This document shows, piece by piece, positions 6,241 through 12,226 of a stretch of DNA of 14,138 nt. The stretch covers positions 1 through 14,138 of the forward strand of contig CANQZP010000033.1 in the NCBI GenBank assembly GCA_947628395.1. The letters run 5' to 3'. Under the pieces are notes generated by a model that was given only the letters and a program-made list of their open reading frames with translations, searched no databases and was not told the origin of the DNA. Both the position numbers and the translations under genes were made by a program. The stretch's first letter is position 1. The number at the start of each line of letters is the position of its first letter. This DNA is from an uncultured Clostridia bacterium. Its GTDB lineage: Bacteria > Bacillota > Clostridia > TANB77 > CAG-508.

Positions 6241-7263
6241 ATGGTATTATTAGTAATAATAGGTGCTATGATAGGTGCGGGTTTTGCATCAGGTCAAGAA
6301 ATTTATCTCTTTTTTTATAGATATGGAATAAAAGGTATCTATGGCTTAATTCTATGCAATGTATTAATTAGTATTATAATATATAAAGTATTAAAAATAA
6401 TTTTTAATAATAATATAAAAAGCTATGAGCAATTTTTAGACACAATTTTTAAGAAAAATAAAGAAAATAATTATTTAAATATAAGTTATATTACTAATAT
6501 AATAATAAATATATTTTTGTTAATGTCTTTTTTTATTATGATTTCAGGATTTGGAGCATATTTTAATCAAGAATTTAATTTAAATAATTATATAGGAAGC
6601 GGAATTTTAGCAATTATATGTTATTTTATATTTTTAAAAGATATGAAAGGAGTAACAAAAGTTAATTCTATTGTTGTTCCTATTTTAATATTTTTTATAG
6701 TTTTAATAGGAGTTAAAAATATTAATTTAATAAATTTTCAAGACATAGGAAATAATGTATTAATTAAAGAAAATTTTTTAAATAATTGGTTTATACAAAG
6801 TATTATATATTGTAGTTATAATATTATTTTATTGTTACCAGTGATTGTTAATTTAAAAAAATATATAAAAAATAAAAAAGAAATTAAATATATTTCATTA
6901 TTTAGTGGAATTATTTTATTTATTCTATCAATTAGTATATTTTTATTATTAGTGAATATAAAAGTAGATTTTGGTATTTTACAAATGCCTGCTATATACG
7001 CAATTAGCAATATATCATTAAATCTAAAAACAATATATGGTATAGTAATTTTGCTTTCAATTTTTACAACTGCAATTTCTATTGGAATGAGTTTTTTAGA
7101 AAATGTAGTTAAAAATAAAAAAAGTATTCCACAGTTTGCACTTATTATGTGCATAACAGGTGTAATAATTTCAAATTTTGGTTTTTCTAGTTTAGTTAAT
7201 TTGCTATTTCCTACATTTGGGTATTTGGGATTAATACAAGTTATTTATATTTTATTAAATTAA
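6241..7263 (+). CDS. ykvI: YkvI-family membrane transporter
   Basis: The 340-aa, very hydrophobic protein has around ten predicted helices. The N-terminus MVLLVIIGAMIGAGFASGQE contains the signature GAxxGAGFASGQE of the YkvI family, members of the LeuT-fold/APC-like superfamily; the substrate is not established. The ATG at 6241 is preferred over the in-frame ATG at 6226 because GAGGAG lies 7 nt before it and the family normally begins just before this motif; starting at 6226 would translate the terminator stem. It probably has no promoter of its own and depends on read-through or an unrecognised promoter inside the GldG-like gene. It ends at a stem-loop. Confidence 0.88.
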   Translation: MVLLVIIGAMIGAGFASGQEIYLFFYRYGIKGIYGLILCNVLISIIIYKVLKIIFNNNIKSYEQFLDTIFKKNKENNYLNISYITNIIINIFLLMSFFIMISGFGAYFNQEFNLNNYIGSGILAIICYFIFLKDMKGVTKVNSIVVPILIFFIVLIGVKNINLINFQDIGNNVLIKENFLNNWFIQSIIYCSYNIILLLPVIVNLKKYIKNKKEIKYISLFSGIILFILSISIFLLLVNIKVDFGILQMPAIYAISNISLNLKTIYGIVILLSIFTTAISIGMSFLENVVKNKKSIPQFALIMCITGVIISNFGFSSLVNLLFPTFGYLGLIQVIYILLN

Positions 7264-7265
7264 TA

Positions 7266-7297
7266 AATAAGGCTAAATCAAACATTTAGCTTTATTT
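7266..7297 (+). terminator. Terminator after ykvI
   Basis: AATAAGGCTAAAT (7266-7278) pairs with ATTTAGCTTTATT (7284-7296) around a 5-nt loop, with one G-T wobble. The T-tract is short and interrupted, so termination may be partial. Confidence 0.7.
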
Positions 7298-7313
7298 GTC
7301 GTATTTTGTCGAA
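7296..7313 (+). promoter_or_regulatory. Tandem Spo0A-box-like octamers
   Basis: TTGTCGAA (7306-7313) is an exact match to the Spo0A box consensus, and TTGTCGTA (7296-7303) matches 7 of 8. They are in the same orientation and exactly 10 bp apart, which is how Spo0A dimers bind tandem boxes. They end 9 bp upstream of the -35 box of the T4SS operon. The match is seen; the regulation is inference. Confidence 0.5.
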
Positions 7314-7322
7314 CGATTTTTC

Positions 7323-7350
7323 TTGACAAACTGTAAATTTATGGTAATAT
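7323..7350 (+). promoter_or_regulatory. Promoter of the T4SS operon (first block)
   Basis: Perfect -35 TTGACA (7323-7328) and -10 TAATAT (7345-7350) with a 16-bp spacer and an extended TG (TGGTAATAT). The 5' leader to the GTG start is about 60 nt, AT-rich, and shows no riboswitch-like structure. Confidence 0.75.
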
Positions 7351-7420
7351 ATATTTATAATTTGCTTCAATTATTTTTATCTATTAATTTGTTTCTTTAA
7401 TTTTCAAAAAAGGAGGTATA

Positions 7421-7978
7421 GTGAATCAAGAAAAATTAAGTGTACAAGATTGGATAAGCATAGAGAGAATAATAGATAATGGTATTATTAAATTAAAAAA
7501 TAATAAATATATCAAAATACTTAAAATAATTCCAATCAATTTTAATCTAAAATCAAATTTAGAGAAAGAATCCATTTTAGCATCTTATAAAATTTTTTTA
7601 AAAACATGTAATTTTGATATCCAGATTTTAATTCAAAGTAATAAAGAAAATCTTCAAAATAATATTTTAAATATATCTAATAATATAAAAAAAGAAAATA
7701 AGGATTATTTAAAAGAAATTTCAGATGATTATATAGAATTTATTAATAAAATTAATTCTTTAAAAACATCATCAACAAAAGATTTTTTTATTATAATATC
7801 TAATTCTAAAAATACAGAAAATAATGAAGAAATAATAGCTGATGAATTAAACGAAAAGTTTTTAAAAATTAAAGAATGTTTATCAAGATGCGGAAATAAT
7901 GTTATTAATTTAAATAACAAAAAAGAAGTCCAAGAAATATTTTTATCTTTTTTAAATTCAAGAATTTATTTAAAATAG
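7421..7978 (+). CDS. TraC-like T4SS component (partner of VirB4)
   Basis: The 185-aa soluble protein begins with a short segment ending in DNGIIKLKNNKYIKILKI, then PINFNLKSNLEKESILASYK and FLKTCNFDIQILIQS. This order (a 'G-x-x-x-L-x-x-G-x-Y' strand pair, then N-F-x-L-K-S-x-x-E-x-E, then a helix and the D-I-Q-I-L-I-Q-S strand) is the pattern of TraC-like proteins related to the N-terminal domain of VirB4, found beside VirB4 in Gram-positive conjugation loci. No membrane segment or signal peptide. GTG start (7421) 5-6 nt after a strong GGAGG SD. It is the first gene after the promoter; the VirB4 SD overlaps its stop codon. Function: presumed structural partner of the VirB4 ATPase at the cytoplasmic membrane. 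Confidence 0.75.
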   Translation: MNQEKLSVQDWISIERIIDNGIIKLKNNKYIKILKIIPINFNLKSNLEKESILASYKIFLKTCNFDIQILIQSNKENLQNNILNISNNIKKENKDYLKEISDDYIEFINKINSLKTSSTKDFFIIISNSKNTENNEEIIADELNEKFLKIKECLSRCGNNVINLNNKKEVQEIFLSFLNSRIYLK

Positions 7979-7992
7979 GAGGTGGTACAATT
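7977..7992 (+). promoter_or_regulatory. SD and ATT start codon of VirB4
   Basis: AGGAGG (7977-7982) is followed after 7 nt by ATT (7990-7992), in frame with VirB4. No ATG, GTG or TTG lies in frame between the SD and the ATG at 8038, and that ATG has GGAG only 2 nt away, too close to serve. Confidence 0.75.
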
Positions 7993-9852
7993 AAAAAAAA
8001 TATTCAAAAAAATAAACTAGATTTTTATGATGGAGCTATGAAACAAGAAGATATAATTGCACCTGCATATATTAATATGCAAAATCCTAAATATATTGAA
8101 ATTGACAATTTATATTATGCGGGATTAATAGTAGTTGATTATTATAGGGAGCAAGACGATATATTATTAAAATCTTTAATTGAAACTAATATTAATATGA
8201 ATATATCTATTTTTTATGAAAAACAAGATCAATACAAAACAATAAAAGATTTAACATACCATATAGGAAATGTAGGTGTAGACTTGCAAGGTGCAAATCA
8301 AAATAGACAAGATATTGATATTGCTGTATTTACTTACAATGATGCAAAATATATAAGAAAAGAAATGCAAGTAAATAATGAAAATTTATATTTTTTATAT
8401 ATCTATGTAAGTGTATATTCAGAATCAGTTAAAGAATTAGAATATTATTTAAATAAAATAGAAGGAATAATGCAAAGTAAAGGAATACAAACAAGAAGAG
8501 CAAATTTTAGAGAGGAGCAAGTTTTTAAAGCATGTTTGCCTATAATGGAAAATAGCATTGATATAAAAAAGTCAGCAAAAAGAAATATATTAACATCAGG
8601 TTTACTTTCAACATATCCTTTTGTATCATCATCAATTTTTGATGAAAACGGTATTTTTGTAGGACAAAATATTTACAATAATTCATTAGTATTTATAGAT
8701 AGATATGACAATAAAAAATATAAAAATGCAAATATGTGCATATTTGGCACAAGTGGAGCAGGAAAATCCTTTTATACAAAATTATTAATATTAAGATATA
8801 GATTGTTTGGAATTGAGCAATATGTTATAGACCCTGACAGGGAATATACTAATTTGTGTAAGGAATTACATGGAACAGAAATAAAAATAGGACCTGCATC
8901 AGATACTTATGTAAATATAATGGAAATTAGAGAAGAAAGTTTAGAAGATGGAGAAAATGGATATTTAGCAACTAAAATTAGTAAATTAATAGGATTTTTT
9001 AATTTAATATTTGGAGAATTAAATGAAGAAGAAAAAGCATTACTTGAAGAAAAATTAATTGAGACATATAAATTAAAAGGAATTAATTTTAATGATGAAA
9101 GTTTATATGTAAAAAATGATAAAGAAATAATTTCAAAAAGATTTAAACAAAGCAGAGAGATGCCATTATTAGAAGATTTATATAATGTTTTAGAAAAAGA
9201 TAAAAGGACTAAAAAATTTCAAATAAAATTAATTCCATTTGTTAAAGGTTCGCTTAGCTTTTTTAATAAATATACAAATATTGAAATAAATAATAAATTA
9301 ATTGTTGCAGATGTATATGAATTAGGTGAAGATAATTTAAAATACGGAATGTATTTATTTACTGATTTATTTTGGGACAAGATAAAAATAAATAGAAAAA
9401 ATAAAAAAGCAATTTATTTAGATGAGATCTGGAGACTAATAGGTGTAACATCAAACAAAGAGGTAGCATCATTTATTTATAAAATATTTAAGACAATAAG
9501 AAAATACGGAGGAAGTGGTGTTGCAATTACACAAGATATAGCAGATTTATTTAGTTTGGAAAATGGTACTTATGGAAAAAGCATTTTAAATAATTCAAGT
9601 ATAAAAACATTTTTTTCATTGGAAGAAGATAATATAAAAATCTTATCAGAAAATATAGGGTTAACAGACAAAGAAAAAATAGAAATTAAATCTCTAAAAA
9701 GAGGAGAATGTTTAATGTTTGTTGGTGATAATCATCTTTTAGTAAGAATAGAATCATCTGAAAAAGAAAAAAAAATTATAGATGAAAAAAGGAGCAAAGA
9801 ATTAAATATAGAAAGGAAACAAGATGCAGAAAATTCTTACAGCAATCAATAA
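7990..9852 (+). CDS. virB4: VirB4-family T4SS ATPase
   Basis: The 620-aa AAA+/RecA-like ATPase powers assembly and secretion at the inner face of the membrane. Counting from the ATT start: N-terminal VirB4 domain (about 20-210), Walker A GTSGAGKS (253-260), Walker B IYLDEIW (475-481, acidic pair D478 E479), then the GGSGVAITQDIADLF segment with the family's T-Q motif, and a C-terminal GECLMFVGDNHLLVRIE strand region. The length fits compact Gram-positive VirB4 proteins. The start at ATT 7990 adds the Lys-rich lead KKNIQKNKLDFYD to the first ATG (8038), which lacks a usable SD. The 3' end overlaps the next gene by 29 bp, so the two are translationally coupled. Confidence 0.92.
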   Translation: MKKNIQKNKLDFYDGAMKQEDIIAPAYINMQNPKYIEIDNLYYAGLIVVDYYREQDDILLKSLIETNINMNISIFYEKQDQYKTIKDLTYHIGNVGVDLQGANQNRQDIDIAVFTYNDAKYIRKEMQVNNENLYFLYIYVSVYSESVKELEYYLNKIEGIMQSKGIQTRRANFREEQVFKACLPIMENSIDIKKSAKRNILTSGLLSTYPFVSSSIFDENGIFVGQNIYNNSLVFIDRYDNKKYKNANMCIFGTSGAGKSFYTKLLILRYRLFGIEQYVIDPDREYTNLCKELHGTEIKIGPASDTYVNIMEIREESLEDGENGYLATKISKLIGFFNLIFGELNEEEKALLEEKLIETYKLKGINFNDESLYVKNDKEIISKRFKQSREMPLLEDLYNVLEKDKRTKKFQIKLIPFVKGSLSFFNKYTNIEINNKLIVADVYELGEDNLKYGMYLFTDLFWDKIKINRKNKKAIYLDEIWRLIGVTSNKEVASFIYKIFKTIRKYGGSGVAITQDIADLFSLENGTYGKSILNNSSIKTFFSLEEDNIKILSENIGLTDKEKIEIKSLKRGECLMFVGDNHLLVRIESSEKEKKIIDEKRSKELNIERKQDAENSYSNQ

Positions 9853-10924
9853 TCCTGAACTCAATAGCAGACTTAAAGCAGATAAGGATTTTAATGTATA
9901 TGAAAATGATATTCAGTATAAAGAGGCAATAATTGATATATTAGAAGAAGAAAATAATTTTGATATTATAATTATATATGAAAAATTACCAGGAGAAATT
10001 TCAATAATAGATTTAGTAAAAAAAATAAAAAGTATAAATAATAAAATAAATTTTATTTTTATTTTCGAAAATGAAAATAAAGAATTAGAAAAAGAATTAA
10101 TTAATGAAAATATTAAAAATATTTTTTATAATAAAAAATTAAATTTTAATCAATTTATTTTAGAAATAAAAAATAATAAATTAAGTGAAGAAGAAAAATT
10201 AAAAAAACAAATAGAAAATTTAGAAAAAATAATTTCAAATAAAAATAAAGAATTATTAAATTATAAAAATAATTTTAATAATAAAAAATTAAATAACAAT
10301 TATTTAATTAATAATAATTTAAAAAATAATAAAAAAATAAATAATAATTTAATTATTAATAAAAATAAATTAAAAAATAATTATAAAATAATTACTTTAT
10401 ATGAAAGTAAAATAAATATAGAATTAATTAATAATAATTTAATTTATAATGAAAATAAAAAAATAATAATTATTGATTTTAATAATAAAAATAAATTAAT
10501 AAAAAAAGAAAATAACAAAATTAATTATTATATTAATAAATATAATAAAAATATTCATTTTTTAAATTTTAATTTATATATTAAAAATAATAAAATAAAT
10601 AATTTATTTTTTAATTTATCAAATAAATATGATTTAATTATAATTAATTTAAATAATAAAAATAAATATGAAAAATATTTTTTAAATATTTCAGAAGAAA
10701 TAATTTTTATTTTAGATATTAATTTAAATAAAATAAAAGAATTAAATAATTTAATAAATAATTTAATTTCAAAATATTCAATTAATAAAAATAAAATAAA
10801 TATTTTATTAAATAATTATAATAAAAATTCAATAAATTATAAAATAATAAAAAATATATTTTTAAATTGCAGAGTAATAAAAAAATTAAATAAAAATAAT
10901 TTAAAAAAGGAGAGATTATTATAG
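9824..10924 (+). CDS. CpaE-like receiver/ATPase-fold protein, Asn-rich, Walker A lost
   Basis: 366 aa. Residues 1-115 look like the atypical receiver-like domain of CpaE proteins (KILTAINNPELNSRL, FDIIIIYEKLPGEIS), without a clear phosphorylatable Asp constellation. Residues 118-150 are a charged coiled-coil-like stretch and 145-186 an Asn/Lys linker. Residues 187-345 follow the layout of a MinD/CpaE ATPase: IIIIDF (214-219), YDLIIINL (269-276), IIFILDINL (293-301), INILLNNYNKN (325-335). Where the G-x-G-G-x-G-K-T loop should be (about 191-200) the sequence is TLYESKINIE, with no glycines and no usable P-loop, so ATP binding is unlikely. Base composition is extreme (21 G/C in 10261-10860). 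ATG start with AAAGGA SD, inside the VirB4 3' end. In relatives CpaE positions pilus or secretion machinery; a scaffold role here is inference. Confidence 0.7.
   Translation: MQKILTAINNPELNSRLKADKDFNVYENDIQYKEAIIDILEEENNFDIIIIYEKLPGEISIIDLVKKIKSINNKINFIFIFENENKELEKELINENIKNIFYNKKLNFNQFILEIKNNKLSEEEKLKKQIENLEKIISNKNKELLNYKNNFNNKKLNNNYLINNNLKNNKKINNNLIINKNKLKNNYKIITLYESKINIELINNNLIYNENKKIIIIDFNNKNKLIKKENNKINYYINKYNKNIHFLNFNLYIKNNKINNLFFNLSNKYDLIIINLNNKNKYEKYFLNISEEIIFILDINLNKIKELNNLINNLISKYSINKNKINILLNNYNKNSINYKIIKNIFLNCRVIKKLNKNNLKKERLL
10903..10923 (+). promoter_or_regulatory. SD and ATA start codon of the 233-aa gene; slippery heptamer
   Basis: AAGGAG (10907-10912) is followed by in-frame ATT (10918, 5 nt) and ATA (10921, 8 nt). 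ATA is preferred because it forms ATAG with the upstream stop (10922-10924), like the common ATGA overlap. The upstream frame also reads A-AAA-AAG at 10903-10909, a -1 slippery heptamer leading into the same downstream frame. Confidence 0.6.
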
Positions 10925-11622
10925 AATTAGAAATACAAAATAAAATAAATAATAATTTAGAAAATAAACAAAATAATTTTTTTAATACTACAATAGGAAA
11001 AGCAATAGATAATGGACTTGACATTGGAATTAGATGTTTATTACCTAATTATATTGAAGATGAAATAATAGAATTAAAAGATAATTTATTTAAATATGGT
11101 TTAAAAGATGGAATATCTAAAAGTATACAATCAGTAATTGATACAAGAAAAAGTGCTATTGGGATTGTAACAGGTGATTTTAAAAATATATCACAAATAA
11201 AATCAGCAGTTAAAAGTCAAGGTATAGTTGATTCTGTTTCGGAATTATTAGATGATGTTTTTGATAAATTAAAAGATTCAGGAAAAGTAAATAGAACAGT
11301 AGCTAATATAATTCAAAATGGTAAAGATTCGATTGTAAATTCTATTCAGAAAAACATAGAAAAGACAATGACTGAGCAATTAGAAGGAATAGAGGATTTA
11401 GAAGATGATATTAATGATTGGAAAGAAGGATATAATAATAAAGATTTTAATTCTATGGAAAAGGCATATAAAAGAATTCAAACAGAAATAGGTAAACTAG
11501 TTCCATTGGAAAATACATTAAATAATGCAAGGACAATTGAAACATTGCATAATTTAATAAAAAATAATAATCAAGATTTTAATTTATCTAAAGAAGAATT
11601 AGAATTAGCAAAAAAACTATAA
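10921..11622 (+). CDS. Unknown T4SS-operon protein, starts with ATA
   Basis: The frame is open for 233 codons but has no ATG, GTG or TTG before 11368; that ATG has no SD and would lose almost two thirds of the protein. Regular, GC-normal coding with Asp/Gly/Ser/Val use covers the whole length, so the protein must start at ATA 10921 (or ATT 10918), or be made by frameshifting from the upstream gene. It is soluble and helical: TTIGKAIDNGLDIGIRCLLP (24-43), YGLKDGISKSIQSVIDTRKS, GIVDSVSELLDDVFDKLKDS, an acidic turn EGIEDLEDDINDW, and a Leu-rich end. No catalytic motif, membrane segment or signal peptide is obvious. I do not recognise a named family; the operon position suggests a cytoplasmic accessory or effector/adaptor of the secretion system (inference). 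Confidence 0.75.
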   Translation: MELEIQNKINNNLENKQNNFFNTTIGKAIDNGLDIGIRCLLPNYIEDEIIELKDNLFKYGLKDGISKSIQSVIDTRKSAIGIVTGDFKNISQIKSAVKSQGIVDSVSELLDDVFDKLKDSGKVNRTVANIIQNGKDSIVNSIQKNIEKTMTEQLEGIEDLEDDINDWKEGYNNKDFNSMEKAYKRIQTEIGKLVPLENTLNNARTIETLHNLIKNNNQDFNLSKEELELAKKL

Positions 11623-11628
11623 TATTGG

Positions 11629-11657
11629 TTGATAAAAAAATAAAATAATGCTATAAT
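11629..11657 (+). promoter_or_regulatory. Promoter of tRNA-Ser
   Basis: -35 TTGATA (11629-11634), 17-bp spacer and perfect -10 TATAAT (11652-11657), 23 bp before the tRNA 5' end. Confidence 0.85.
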
Positions 11658-11679
11658 TTTAAATAACATTATTTTATTT
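11638..11679. repeat. Perfect 13-bp inverted repeat around the tRNA-Ser -10 box
   Basis: AAATAAAATAATG (11638-11650) and CATTATTTTATTT (11667-11679) are exact reverse complements. The 16-nt spacer contains the -10 TATAAT, and the right arm ends at the tRNA 5' base. It could be a weak terminator for the upstream T4SS block, an operator, or a 5' leader structure of the tRNA precursor. Confidence 0.65.
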
Positions 11680-11771
11680 GGAGTGGTATCGAAGTGGTCA
11701 TAACGAGGCTGTCTCGAAAACAGTTAGTCGCATATAGCGGCCCGCGGGTTCGAATCCCGCTCACTCCGCCA
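11680..11771 (+). tRNA. tRNA-Ser (anticodon CGA)
   Basis: 92 nt including the encoded CCA (11769-11771). Acceptor GGAGTGG pairs with TCACTCC (last pair G-T); the anticodon loop CTCGAAA carries CGA; a long variable arm (GTCGCATATAGCGGC region) identifies a class II tRNA; the T-loop is GGGTTCGAATCCC. It reads the rare UCG codon. It lies on the same strand as the T4SS genes and separates their two blocks. Confidence 0.95.
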
Positions 11772-11776
11772 ATTAA

Positions 11777-11962
11777 TTATTTATTTAATTGTTCTAAAAT
11801 TTCATTAACATCTATTCCATGAACTTCACAAGCTTCTTCTAATGTTTCCATTTGTGAAGCAGGACAACTTAGACAATGCATACCAGCTTCTAATAATATA
11901 TCAGCTTTTTCAGGTGCATTTTTTAATAAATCTCCAATAAGAGTATCTTTATCAAATTTCAT
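11777..11962 (-). CDS. DUF1858 small redox-disulfide protein
   Basis: 61 aa. The layout MKFDKDTLIGDLLKNAPEKA, then ILLEAGMHCLSCPAS with C30-L-S-C33, then ETLEEACEVHGID, is the full DUF1858 pattern (also described as the hybrid-cluster-protein-associated redox disulfide domain). The CxxC pair may bind metal or cycle between thiol and disulfide; the function is not established. The ATG at 11960-11962 is chosen because GGAG lies before it and the family starts here; an in-frame ATG further upstream (11986) lacks an SD. It is convergent with tRNA-Ser (5-bp gap), with its own promoter. It looks like an ordinary chromosomal gene placed inside the T4SS cluster. Confidence 0.9.
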   Translation of the reverse strand: MKFDKDTLIGDLLKNAPEKADILLEAGMHCLSCPASQMETLEEACEVHGIDVNEILEQLNK

Positions 11963-12006
11963 TTTTAATTCTCCTTTCAATTCCATAGTATTTTATAACT
12001 TTATAC

Positions 12007-12035
12007 ATTTTAACATAAAATGCTAAAAAAGTAAA
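12007..12035 (-). promoter_or_regulatory. Promoter of the DUF1858 gene
   Basis: Minus-strand -35 TTTACT (12030-12035), 17-bp spacer, -10 TAAAAT (12007-12012) with extended TG. It points away from the second T4SS block. The plus-strand promoter of that block is less clear; the best candidate is a weak TTATAA/TAAAAT pair in the same 60 bp. Confidence 0.6.
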
Positions 12036-12043
12036 TACTTCAA

Positions 12044-12060
12044 AGGTGGTGATAATTATT
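12044..12060 (+). promoter_or_regulatory. SD and ATT start of the 54-aa membrane peptide
   Basis: AGGTGGTGAT (12044-12053) is close to the perfect SD AGGAGGTGAT. In-frame ATT codons follow at 12055 (5 nt after GGTGG) and 12058 (8 nt). An in-frame GTG at 12049 lies inside the SD itself and is too close to AAAGG to be a start. Confidence 0.6.
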
Positions 12061-12222
12061 CATAAATTAATTAATATTTTTTTTATTACATTTATTATTA
12101 ATTTTTTAATAACAATTTATACGGTATATTCTTTTTTAGAAATGAAAATTTTTCATAATGAACAAGGTTCAAAATTAAAAATAAAAAACGCACTAGAAGA
12201 AATAGATAAGGAGGAAAAGTAA
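12058..12222 (+). CDS. Small single-pass membrane protein before VirD4 (ATT start)
   Basis: About 54 aa: a short N-terminus (HKL), one hydrophobic helix (about residues 5-25, INIFFITFIINFLITIYTVY), then a charged tail ending NALEEIDKEEK that carries the VirD4 SD in its last codons. The only in-frame ATG (at codon 28, after the helix) has no SD and would leave no membrane segment. Its size, topology and position suggest a membrane partner of VirD4, as small membrane peptides often accompany T4SS channels, but no family is recognised. Confidence 0.6.
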   Translation: MHKLINIFFITFIINFLITIYTVYSFLEMKIFHNEQGSKLKIKNALEEIDKEEK

Positions 12223-12226
12223 AATA
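12208..12226 (+). promoter_or_regulatory. SD and ATA start of VirD4
   Basis: AAGGAGG (12208-12214) is followed after 9 nt by ATA (12224-12226), in frame with VirD4. The next possible conventional start, TTG 12311, has no SD and would remove the first membrane helix. Confidence 0.75.

Noticed and set aside
8038..8040. ATG as the VirB4 start codon
   Set aside because: The only SD-like GGAG is 2 nt away, whereas ATT 7990 has a full AGGAGG at 7 nt and the frame is open between them.
10261..10860. Low-complexity AT tract as non-coding or as an origin
   Set aside because: One frame is open through about 200 codons without TAA, TAG or TGA while stops are frequent in other frames, and it carries CpaE/MinD-like strands.
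10782..11024. Minus-strand frame opposite the Asn-rich gene
   Set aside because: Shadow of AT-rich coding sequence: low-complexity Leu/Phe/Tyr, no SD.
11770..11790. Small stem CAATTAA/TTAATTG at the tRNA-Ser/DUF1858 junction as a terminator
   Set aside because: AT-only 7-bp stem without a T-run; not convincing for either direction.
12049..12051. GTG as start of the 54-aa membrane peptide
   Set aside because: It is inside the SD sequence, with only 2 nt to the nearest AAAGG; ATT 12055/12058 fits the SD better. It is still the main alternative to a non-canonical start there.
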